This document shows, piece by piece, positions 1 to 6,172 of a stretch of 13,096 bases of DNA. Every line of letters starts with the position of its first letter. The first letter of the stretch is position 1. The position numbers were made by a program, and so were the translations under genes. The stretch lies in NCBI GenBank assembly GCA_964633975.1, contig CAZWKX010000048.1, positions 1-13,096 on the forward strand, in the 5' to 3' direction. The notes under the pieces are model-generated. The model searched no databases and was not told the origin of the DNA. It saw nothing but the letters and a program-made list of their open reading frames with translations. Origin of the DNA: CAZWKX01 sp964633975 (GTDB lineage Bacteria; Actinomycetota; Acidimicrobiia; Spongiisociales; UBA11373).

Positions 1-1
1 G

Positions 2-1696
2 GGCCGTCTCGGCCGGGTCACGCTGCTCGGCCTGGGCATGGTGGCCGTGCCCCTGTTCAACGGGGTCATCGGGGTGGCACAGCGCTGGGCTTCGGCACGG
101 GCGGGCGAGGGCATCATCTTCGATCTGCGCACAGCGCTCTACGGGCACCTTCAGCGCATGTCCCTGGCCTTTTTCACCGGCAGTCGCCCCGGGGAGCTGA
201 TGTCACGGCTCAACAACGATGTCGTGGGCGCCCAGCAGGCGATCACCGGCACCCTGGTATCGGTGGCCTCGAACCTATTCACCGCCGGGGCGACGCTGGC
301 GGTGATGCTGCGCATGGAATGGCGTCTCAGCCTGGCGGCAGTGGCCATTCTTCCCCTGTTCGTCCTTCCGTCGCGCGGGGTGGGGAGAGTGCTGCGACGG
401 GTGACCCGAGCGCAAATGAACGCCAACGCCCGCATGTACTCGACCCTCAACGAGACCCTGAACCTCAGCGGTGCCCTCCTCGTGAAGCTGTTCGCCCGAA
501 CCGCCGACGAGGATCGCCGCTTCGCCGGCGAGGCGGCCGCGGTGCGCGACCTTGGCGTTCGGAGCGCCCTGGTGGGCCGCTGGTTCTTCATGGGGCTCAG
601 CGTGGTGAGCGCACTGGGCACGGCCCTGGTGTTCTGGCTGGGGGCGGTGCTCGTGATCCGGGGCTCGTTGACACTGGGCACCGTGGTTGCCCTCTCCGCC
701 TACCTCGCCAACCTCTATGGGCCGCTCACCGCCCTGTCTAACGCTCGCGTCCAGTTGGCCACATCGCTGGTTTCTTTCGAGCGGGTCTTCGAGGTGCTCG
801 ACCTGTCGCACGATATCGCCGACGCCGCCGGGGCCTCGCCGCTGGACCCGATGGTGGGGCGGGTGACTTTCGACCACGTGGGCTTCGACTACCGGGCGGC
901 CGAGCCGGAGGGCCTCGGGCATGTCCGCCGTTTCTCCTGGTTCACGCCGTCGGAGGCGCCGGCCGATGAGCCGGCCCGGCTGGCCCCCGTCGCGGCGGGT
1001 CCGGCACTCTCCGATGTTTCCTTCCAGGTGGAGCCGGGGGAGTTGATGGCCCTGGTCGGGCCGAGCGGAGCGGGAAAGACCACGATCACCTGGCTGATTC
1101 CCCGTCTGTACGACGCCACCTCCGGCCGGGTGCTGATCGATGGGTGCGATGTGCGCACCGTGACCCTGGACAGCCTGGCCCGGGGCATTGGGGTGGTCAC
1201 CCAAGAGACCTTCTTGTTCCACGACAGCATCGCCGCCAACCTCCGGTACGCCCGGCCGGGGGCCACCGAGGCCGAGGTCGAGCAGGCCTGCCGGGTGGCC
1301 AACATCCACGACTTCATCAGCGGTCTTCCCCGCGGCTACGAGACCGTGGTGGGGGAGCGGGGGCATCGGCTGTCGGGGGGTGAGAAGCAGCGGGTGGCCA
1401 TCGCCCGGGTGGTCCTGAAGGACCCGCGCATCCTGATCCTCGACGAGGCCACCGCCCACCTCGACGCCGGGTCCGAGGCCCTCATCCAGGAGGCGCTGCA
1501 GCGGGTCATGGAGGGGCGGACCTCGTTCGTCATCGCCCACCGTCTCTCCACGGTGCTGGCCGCCGACCGGATCTTGGTGCTGGACGGCGGGCACATCGTC
1601 GAGGAAGGCACTCATGCGTCTCTGCTTGCGCAGGGCGGCCTCTACGCCCGCCTCTACGAGACTCAGTTTCGGGCCGGCGCCTCCGCCGAAGCTTGA
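2..1696 (+). CDS. ABC exporter half-transporter (TMD-NBD fusion), 5' end cut by window edge
   Basis: This is an ATP-driven membrane exporter subunit of the type I (ABCB/MdlB-like) class; the substrate cannot be told from sequence. The reading frame is open to the first base, so the protein starts upstream; about 564 residues are present and the first membrane helix or two are missing. Counting from the first in-window Met (base 38), residues 1-250 are the transmembrane domain with its coupling-loop sequence and residues 275-545 are the ATPase. Visible motifs are Walker A GPSGAGKT (341-348), Q-loop Gln389, signature LSGGEKQ (445-451), Walker B ILILDE (465-470) and switch His501. All catalytic residues look intact. 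Between the A-loop Tyr285 and the next core strand (about 323) there is an extra segment of roughly 30 residues rich in Ala, Pro and acidic residues. Such exporters usually work as dimers, and a partner gene may lie just upstream of the window. Confidence 0.95.
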   Translation, partial: GRLGRVTLLGLGMVAVPLFNGVIGVAQRWASARAGEGIIFDLRTALYGHLQRMSLAFFTGSRPGELMSRLNNDVVGAQQAITGTLVSVASNLFTAGATLAVMLRMEWRLSLAAVAILPLFVLPSRGVGRVLRRVTRAQMNANARMYSTLNETLNLSGALLVKLFARTADEDRRFAGEAAAVRDLGVRSALVGRWFFMGLSVVSALGTALVFWLGAVLVIRGSLTLGTVVALSAYLANLYGPLTALSNARVQLATSLVSFERVFEVLDLSHDIADAAGASPLDPMVGRVTFDHVGFDYRAAEPEGLGHVRRFSWFTPSEAPADEPARLAPVAAGPALSDVSFQVEPGELMALVGPSGAGKTTITWLIPRLYDATSGRVLIDGCDVRTVTLDSLARGIGVVTQETFLFHDSIAANLRYARPGATEAEVEQACRVANIHDFISGLPRGYETVVGERGHRLSGGEKQRVAIARVVLKDPRILILDEATAHLDAGSEALIQEALQRVMEGRTSFVIAHRLSTVLAADRILVLDGGHIVEEGTHASLLAQGGLYARLYETQFRAGASAEA

Positions 1697-1833
1697 GTCC
1701 CTGTTTGCCGATACCGAGCCGGACGAACCGGGTGAGCAACGCTCATGCGTGCACCATACGGAGCAGTGCCGTTGCCGCAATCGCGAGACCCGACAGCCGA
1801 AGGGGAAGGACAGAATGGTGAGATCTAGCGACT

Positions 1834-1866
1834 GTGGCCTCGCAGAGAGTGGCCTCATCAGAGAGG
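1834..1866 (+). repeat. Imperfect tandem direct repeat
   Basis: Two adjacent copies of GTGGCCTC followed by (G/AT)CAGAGAG lie 15 bases apart, in the gap between the ABC exporter and the small gene at 1910. The same 213-base gap (1697-1909) also holds a weak 5-bp hairpin, TGAGC-AAC-GCTCA at 1733-1745, shortly after the exporter stop codon. That hairpin has no T-tract. No function is assigned to either. Confidence 0.4.
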
Positions 1867-1895
1867 GCAGGGTGGCGGCCGTTGTTGGTGAAGTC

Positions 1896-1903
1896 GGAGG
1901 AGG
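1896..1903 (+). promoter_or_regulatory. Strong ribosome binding site of the small gene
   Basis: GGAGGAGG lies 6 bases before the ATG at 1910. It is one of the best Shine-Dalgarno matches in the window and is the main reason to believe that the short reading frame behind it is translated. Confidence 0.6.
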
Positions 1904-1909
1904 ACGGCG

Positions 1910-2104
1910 ATGGGTGAGACGATAAGTGTGCGGGATCACAGCCAACCCTGCGAACACGGCTCGCTTTGGCCCCATTGGATCAACGCTGCCAAGGCCAGGT
2001 GGTGGCAGGAACCCGATTGCCTGGGCGGCAGGGAGATGACCCTACGCCGGCTCGACGACGGTGTGTGGATGGAAGTCGAGAAGGACGGCGGTCAGAACGG
2101 CTGA
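1910..2104 (+). CDS. Small hypothetical protein with C-x-H ... C pattern (64 aa)
   Basis: This is a short protein of unknown function. The ATG is preceded by a near-ideal GGAGGAGG at 6-base spacing. The sequence contains PCEHGSLWPHW (residues 13-23) and a second Cys followed by LGGRE (37-42), and ends in a tryptophan-containing acidic segment (about 48-60). Cys14, His16, His22 and Cys37 could in principle bind a metal, but this is inference only. It resembles short uncharacterised proteins of actinobacteria and their phages that combine a C-E-H-G start with a C-x-G-G-R-E block; that is a recollection, not a search result. No signal peptide or membrane segment is seen. It stands alone between the exporter and the dehydrogenase. 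The alternative is a chance frame. Confidence 0.5.
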   Translation: MGETISVRDHSQPCEHGSLWPHWINAAKARWWQEPDCLGGREMTLRRLDDGVWMEVEKDGGQNG

Positions 2105-2192
2105 TCCGCTTCGTCTAGAGAGCCGAACCGGTCGACCCACCGGCATCCATCCCGACACCTGTGCCAATTGCCACCGCCGCCAGCCCATCGAA

Positions 2193-2210
2193 TCCGGCAC
2201 CCTCGCCGGA
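2193..2210. other. 6-bp hairpin between small gene and SDR gene
   Basis: TCCGGC, a 6-base loop and GCCGGA form a perfect stem about 90 bases after the small gene. There is no T-tract, so it is only a weak terminator candidate. The rest of the 2105-2390 gap shows no convincing gene on either strand. Confidence 0.25.
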
Positions 2211-2326
2211 GTGTCACCTATGCCCCCGAGCACCCGTCACCCATCTCCCCGGTCTCGGCACCCTTGTGGAAGAGGGAGCCCAAGTGGCATAGCAGCGAGC
2301 GGAAGGGACCGTCGGATGGACTCAGC

Positions 2327-2355
2327 TTGACAGTCGGTGAGCGGCCGTCCTTAAT
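2327..2355 (+). promoter_or_regulatory. Candidate housekeeping promoter of the SDR gene
   Basis: A perfect -35 TTGACA (2327-2332) is followed after 17 bases by CTTAAT (2350-2355), which matches 4 of 6 positions of the -10 consensus. Transcription would begin near 2362, leaving an untranslated leader of about 28 bases before the ATG at 2391. That leader includes the ribosome binding site GGGAG at 2381-2385. Confidence 0.45.
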
Positions 2356-2390
2356 GAGCGACCGTTTGCCCACCGACGCAGGGAGTCCCG

Positions 2391-3332
2391 ATGGCTTGGA
2401 CCGTTTCCGACATACCCGACCTCACCGGCAAGGTGGCAGTTGTCACCGGAGCCAATGGAGGGCTGGGGCTGGAGACCGCAAAGGCCCTTGCGGGAGCCGG
2501 GGCTCACGTCGTCATGGCCGTCAGGAATCAGGAGAAGGCCAAGGAGGCCTTCAGCCAGATCAAGGAGCGGCATCCAAACGCCTCCCTCGAGACCGTGGAG
2601 CTCGATCTCGCCTCTCTCGAGTCCGTGCGGAAAGCAGCTGCAGCCATCAGCCAATCTCACCCCGTCGTCGACATCCTGGTCAACAACGCCGGGGTCATGG
2701 GCCTGCCGGAGCGCCGGACGGCGGATGGTTTCGAGATGCAGCTCGGAGTCAACCACCTGGGCCACTGGGCGCTGACGGCGCAGCTCCTGCCGTCGTTGCT
2801 GCGCGCTCGAGCGGCACGGGTGGTCTCGATCACGAGCACGGCCCATTACCTGGGCCGGTCCGTCGATCCGGACAATCCGCACCTCGAGGGCAACTATGGG
2901 CCGTGGAAGTCGTACTTCCAGGCCAAGTTGGCCAACTACCACTTCGCTCTTGGTCTGCAGCGCGAGTTCGAGAAGTACGGCACCCGCGCCCAAAGCCTCG
3001 TTGCCCACCCCGGCCTTTCCCACACGAATCTCCAGGTCAACACCGTTGAGCAAGGTGGCGGAGGCCGGTCTGCCGCTGTGTGGAAGAGACTGGCCGCACG
3101 CAAAGGAATGGAGCCGGCACGCGGTGCCTTGCCTCAGCTGCGGGCGGCTACGGATCCCGAGGCGCGCGGCGGCGAGATGTACGCCCCTCGATACATGAAC
3201 AGCGGTGTTCCGGTGCGGCGTCCCATCCTGCGTCGGATCGGCCTCAGAAGGGCGATCAACAACCTCTGGGTGATATCAGAGAAAGAGACCGGAATCGTGC
3301 TGGAAATCCCCAAGGCGCTAGAACTCGTATGA
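2391..3332 (+). CDS. Short-chain dehydrogenase/reductase (retinol dehydrogenase / WWOX-like SDR)
   Basis: This is an NAD(P)-dependent oxidoreductase of the classical SDR fold, 313 residues, probably cytoplasmic. The nucleotide-binding motif TGANGGLG is at residues 19-26. Arg45 at the end of the second strand suggests a preference for NADP. Other family marks are the acidic LDL (71-73), NNAG (98-101), the active-site Asn in VNHLGH (Asn121), the catalytic Ser region in SITST (Ser149 is the likely residue) and the YFQAK catalytic pair Tyr175/Lys179. The overall pattern, with NHLGHWALTAQLLPSLL followed by SYFQAKLAN, matches the broad retinol dehydrogenase, protochlorophyllide reductase and WWOX-type group. 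These enzymes are often annotated only as SDR oxidoreductases, and the substrate is unknown. The ATG is supported by GGGAG five bases upstream. It appears to be a single-gene unit that converges on the minus-strand operon to its right. Confidence 0.93.
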   Translation: MAWTVSDIPDLTGKVAVVTGANGGLGLETAKALAGAGAHVVMAVRNQEKAKEAFSQIKERHPNASLETVELDLASLESVRKAAAAISQSHPVVDILVNNAGVMGLPERRTADGFEMQLGVNHLGHWALTAQLLPSLLRARAARVVSITSTAHYLGRSVDPDNPHLEGNYGPWKSYFQAKLANYHFALGLQREFEKYGTRAQSLVAHPGLSHTNLQVNTVEQGGGGRSAAVWKRLAARKGMEPARGALPQLRAATDPEARGGEMYAPRYMNSGVPVRRPILRRIGLRRAINNLWVISEKETGIVLEIPKALELV

Positions 3333-3635
3333 CGGTAGGCCGCATCGACCGAGAGGCGTCGGGGGTGTCTCCGGTAGCGTTTGGCGGCTGCGTCGGACCG
3401 GGAGAGGCGCCATGGACCAGGCTGCCTTCGAGTCGCCGATTGAGCGCCAGGTCGGCAAAGGTCACGTCCACAACATCGTTGCCGCGGTGCGGTCGGGCGG
3501 CGGCTCAACAGATCTGGCCGTGGCGGCCAGGGGAGGGTGCAGTCGTCGCTGTCGCGCCGACGCCGGAAACAGACTCAGTCGTGAATTCGGCCTTCATCTG
3601 CCTCAGAGCAAGGCTTCGCTGTGTCAGCTGATCGA
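3333..3635. other. 303-base gap between convergent genes, no convincing gene
   Basis: This stretch separates the SDR gene (plus) from the propeller gene (minus). A 92-residue plus-strand frame at 3412-3690 has a fair GGGAGAGG ahead of its ATG. It runs into the 3' end of the propeller gene, and its protein has no recognisable motif, so it is not called. A 10-bp perfect palindrome, TGATCGATCA (3629-3638), covers the stop codon of the propeller gene. No hairpin with a T-tract was found, so no terminator is called for either gene. Confidence 0.5.
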
Positions 3636-5015
3636 TCACTCGGCGATTCGCCCGATCCAGATACTGCCCACTCTCTCGGGGTGTGTGTAGTAGATGACGA
3701 CGATCCTATCGCCGAGCGATGCTGCGGCCTCGATGGTGCCCTCCGAGCCGAAAGCGTCGGATGCAGACAGTCGCAGCCAGCCCGTGCCATCGAGTGACCA
3801 CCAGATTGTGGCCGGCACGAAGCGGCTGAGATCCTCTGGTGCATCGCTTCGTCCCGGCTCGATGACAAGAGCTGGCCCGCCACCCGACGAGCCGATGACG
3901 GTGCCGCCTGAGTACCCGACAGGCGTTACGTCCGCCCAGGTGCCATCGTTGGACATCAGCCACACCTCGGGGGCGGATCGTCCACCGGTCGACACCGCCA
4001 AGCCGCCAGGGCTCCCAGAGGGGACGGCCCATCCTGCCCAGTCGGCTCCAAGCGATGGAAGTCGAATACGTGTCCAGTCCGAGGCGTTGGTGGATGTCCA
4101 TAGTGAGGGTGTCTGGTCGCTCGACACCCACTCTCGTGCACCGACATAGAGTTGGCCTTCGATGATCTCAACCACCGGCCCGCTCACTCCGCTGAAAGTC
4201 TCCGAGGCCGTCAGTCTCCAGGTGGTGCCATCGGCTGAATGCCAGACGTCGTAGGTGTCGTATCCGCCGCCTTGCGCTAGGGCTAGAGCAATGCCTCCAG
4301 CGTCACCGCCGGCGATGGCGACCGGGATGACCGTGGCGCCTCCGAAATCGGCCGGGGCCCAGGTGTGTGCATCCTCGGAGACCACCAGGCGGACATCGAG
4401 CTCTTGCTCTGTGAGTGGTTGGCCTTTCACCAGGCCGATGAGCGTGTCGCCGATCGTGTCGATCTCCTGAAAGTAGGCGGCGCGCATCCCGAACCGGGTT
4501 GCGTCGACGTCGATTGCCTCCCAGTCTGCGCCGTCGTCGGACAGCCATAGACGTGTGTGAGCATCGGACTCGACGCCCTCGGCGTCGTGCGAGAGCTCAT
4601 CCACGGCGAGGCCGAAGAACTGGCCGCCGGCCACTGTGATCTTGTGTACCTCAAAGCCTTCAGGGAGATCTGTTCGGGTCCATTCGATCAGCACTTCTGG
4701 CGCCATGGTGTTGGTGCCGCCGTCTGTCGGCGCGGTTGCTACGGTCTCGGATCCGTGGTCGGGTCTGCTGCTCAGGAAAGCAATGGAGACAGCTCCCGAC
4801 ACAAGGACAGCCACCGCTGCGCCGACGGCGACCATGGGGCCTCGAATCGATTTCCGCTCGCCTAGTCGGTCCACCTCGAGGGGACCGGCCGGTTTGGATC
4901 GGGTCTCCGGTGCGTCCGTCCTGGTCTGTTCCGGCCGGACCTGCTCGAGAGATACGTCCCTCAGACCGTTGCGGATTCTGGCGACAACATCCGGGTAATC
5001 CTCTAAATCGTTCAC
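3636..5015 (-). CDS. Membrane-anchored Asp-box beta-propeller protein, putative anti-sigma partner
   Basis: This 459-residue protein has a charged N-terminus (1-59), one membrane helix (about 60-82) and a large outer domain. The outer domain has six repeats of an S-x-D-G-x-x-W type motif, with the repeat Ser at residues 159, 213, 260, 308, 355 and 407. Spacing is 47-54 residues, and a seventh partial unit ends near Trp453. This is the pattern of Asp-box (BNR/sialidase-like) beta-propeller blades. No sialidase active site is evident, and there are no cysteines at all, so the common H-x3-C-x2-C zinc anti-sigma motif is absent. The GTG start overlaps the sigma gene stop (GTGA) and has AGAGGA seven bases upstream (5023-5028), so the two genes are co-translated. 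The position suggests that the short cytoplasmic tail restrains the sigma factor and the propeller senses something outside the cell; this is inference. Confidence 0.85.
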   Translation of the reverse strand: MNDLEDYPDVVARIRNGLRDVSLEQVRPEQTRTDAPETRSKPAGPLEVDRLGERKSIRGPMVAVGAAVAVLVSGAVSIAFLSSRPDHGSETVATAPTDGGTNTMAPEVLIEWTRTDLPEGFEVHKITVAGGQFFGLAVDELSHDAEGVESDAHTRLWLSDDGADWEAIDVDATRFGMRAAYFQEIDTIGDTLIGLVKGQPLTEQELDVRLVVSEDAHTWAPADFGGATVIPVAIAGGDAGGIALALAQGGGYDTYDVWHSADGTTWRLTASETFSGVSGPVVEIIEGQLYVGAREWVSSDQTPSLWTSTNASDWTRIRLPSLGADWAGWAVPSGSPGGLAVSTGGRSAPEVWLMSNDGTWADVTPVGYSGGTVIGSSGGGPALVIEPGRSDAPEDLSRFVPATIWWSLDGTGWLRLSASDAFGSEGTIEAAASLGDRIVVIYYTHPERVGSIWIGRIAE

Positions 5016-5509
5016 TTGTTGATCCTCTCTTCGGTGGCGAGCTCGTTGCGGAGCGATGCGAGCGCACGGTGCAGGTGTGTTGTGACAGTGCCCGCAGAGA
5101 TCCCCAGCACCTCGGCCGTGCTCTGTGTGTCAAGGTCCAGCACGACCCGAAGTCCGATCACCTGACGCTGCCGCTTCGGCAGCGACCACAGGGTGTCGAG
5201 CAGAGCTGGGTCGACGGGCAGCTCCGGGGCGGCTACAGGCTGAGCGGGATGCACCAGGCGAGGGAGCAGCTTGAGCTTCCGCCACCGATCCCGATGCAGG
5301 TTCAGCGCCGTTCGCATTACCCAAGCAACGGGCGCCGGATGATGTGCCACCATCGCCCACCTGGAGAATGCCCTGGCATAGGCCTCCGCGAGCAGGTCGG
5401 CCGCTTCATCGATATCGCGTACGGTGACCAGCAGAGCCCGGAGACAGTCGTCCCGAGTCGCCACGTAGAACGCCTCAAAGCCGGGTGGGCCGTCGTCGGT
5501 CACATTCAA
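5012..5509 (-). CDS. ECF-type RNA polymerase sigma factor (sigma-70 family)
   Basis: This is an alternative sigma factor of 165 residues, the normal size for group 4 (ECF) members. Region 2, which binds core polymerase and the -10 element, spans about residues 10-80 and ends in the typical WVMRTALNLHRDRWRK. Region 4, which binds the -35 element, spans about 102-155, with the helix-turn-helix around STAEVLGISAGTVTTHLHRA. A proline-rich linker (about 83-100) separates the two. The arrangement resembles the actinobacterial SigE-like ECF group. The frame has an in-frame stop directly before the TTG at 5509, and the TTG is chosen because GGAGGT (5519-5524) lies 9 bases ahead of it. A GTG two codons later would be 15 bases from the same site. 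It is the first gene of the operon with the propeller protein and is divergent from arsR. Its target genes are not known. Confidence 0.92.
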   Translation of the reverse strand: MNVTDDGPPGFEAFYVATRDDCLRALLVTVRDIDEAADLLAEAYARAFSRWAMVAHHPAPVAWVMRTALNLHRDRWRKLKLLPRLVHPAQPVAAPELPVDPALLDTLWSLPKRQRQVIGLRVVLDLDTQSTAEVLGISAGTVTTHLHRALASLRNELATEERINK

Positions 5510-5794
5510 CTAACGAATACCTCCACAGCGACACTTACAGGGCTGCGAGAGACAAGCTCTGTGCCGCCACGGACACGGCGCGCAAGTGCTCAGGATGGCA
5601 CCCGCTCCACCACCGACAGTCAAGGCCCTGTAGCTTGTTTTGCCTCTGCTGCATGCGAAGGGCTACAACGTCTTCAGTACCGCAACGAACGTGTGGGCGG
5701 CTACTGGCGGTCGCCCATGGTGGTTTGCGATAAGGGCCTTTCGCCTCTGCGTGGAGGCGGATCAGGCGAGTACACAAATGGCGTGAGTTCAAAA
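5510..5794. other. Divergent intergenic region between sigma operon and arsR
   Basis: This region must hold the promoters of both transcription units. Two perfect 6-bp hairpins are visible: TGGGCG/CGCCCA (5694-5699 with 5712-5717, 12-base loop) and CGCCTC/GAGGCG (5742-5747 with 5754-5759, 6-base loop). The second lies 23-40 bases upstream of arsR. An A/T-rich TACACAAAT (5771-5779) could serve as a -10 element for arsR. No clear -35 box and no ECF-type AAC motif could be assigned with confidence. Confidence 0.4.
5519..5524 (-). promoter_or_regulatory. Ribosome binding site deciding the TTG start of the sigma gene
   Basis: On the minus strand GGAGGT sits 9 bases before the TTG at 5509 and 15 bases before the alternative GTG at 5503. 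It therefore favours the rare TTG start, which would keep sigma translation low. Confidence 0.5.
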
Positions 5795-5803
5795 ATGATT
5801 GAA
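5788..5803. promoter_or_regulatory. Candidate ArsR operator (TTCAA-N6-TTGAA)
   Basis: TTCAAAAATGATTGAA is a perfect 5-bp inverted repeat around a 6-base spacer. It has the same geometry as operators described for ArsR/SmtB repressors. It covers the arsR ATG at 5795-5797, so a bound repressor would block transcription at or just after the start site and give autoregulation of arsR and the efflux gene behind it. Confidence 0.55.
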
Positions 5804-6079
5804 TCAAGCTATCTCGAATCGACGGCGCTCAGTTTCTCTGCGCTGGGTGATCCGATCCGCCTCCGTATCCTCGCCGTGCTTGTTGACGGACGGCTCTGTG
5901 TGTGTGAGCTGCTCGAACAGATCGGAGTGGCCCCGAACCTCCTGTCGTATCACCTGCGGGTATTGCGGGAGGCCGGTCTGGTTGAGGCGTCCCGGAGGGG
6001 CCGCTGGGTGGATTACCGCTTGGCGGAGGCGTCGCTCGACGCGCTGCGCTCGGCGATCCCGTTGCCGAGTGCAGCTTGA
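5795..6079 (+). CDS. arsR: ArsR-family arsenite-responsive repressor
   Basis: This is a small winged-helix DNA-binding repressor of 94 residues that releases its operator when it binds As(III). The protein shows ALGDPIRLRILAVL (16-29), then LCVCELLEQIG (34-44) with the Cys35-Val-Cys37 pair that typifies arsenite-sensing ArsR proteins. The recognition helix APNLLSYHLRVLREAGLV (46-63) follows, and then the wing RRGRWVDYRL (67-76). Where a third thiolate comes from is not clear, since these are the only two cysteines. The same frame is open far upstream through the antisense of the sigma operon, but family alignment begins here. The ATG at 5795 has little Shine-Dalgarno support. An in-frame GTG at 5783 would add four residues and could be a leaderless start. 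The gene lies 78-93 bases ahead of the arsenite permease, probably in one operon. Confidence 0.92.
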   Translation: MIESSYLESTALSFSALGDPIRLRILAVLVDGRLCVCELLEQIGVAPNLLSYHLRVLREAGLVEASRRGRWVDYRLAEASLDALRSAIPLPSAA

Positions 6080-6172
6080 ACGAGGTCACTTGGTCGGTCT
6101 ACGAGCGCTGTCTCCAGTGGCGCTCTGGTCGTTGCGGTGCCGAGCTGAGCATCGCCGTTGGGCAAGCCTGAC

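Noticed and set aside
275..1975. Minus-strand open frame of 566 codons opposite the ABC exporter
   Set aside because: The ABC exporter on the plus strand has every ATPase motif. This frame is a compositional shadow rich in Gly, His and Pro.
2168..3049. Plus-strand frame of 293 codons overlapping the SDR gene
   Set aside because: It is out of frame with a full-length SDR enzyme and its product is Arg/Ser/Pro-rich with no motif.
3412..3690. Possible 92-residue plus-strand gene in the gap between convergent genes
   Set aside because: It has a fair ribosome binding site, but it overlaps the end of the propeller gene and the protein has no recognisable feature. It could be revisited if homologues exist.
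5742..5759. tRNA or small RNA gene in the arsR leader
   Set aside because: Only a simple 6-bp hairpin is present. No cloverleaf arms, TpsiC-like sequence or CCA end could be traced.
4736..5794. Long in-frame upstream extension of arsR
   Set aside because: It runs antisense through the sigma operon. The ArsR family similarity begins only near 5795, so the extension is chance openness of the frame.
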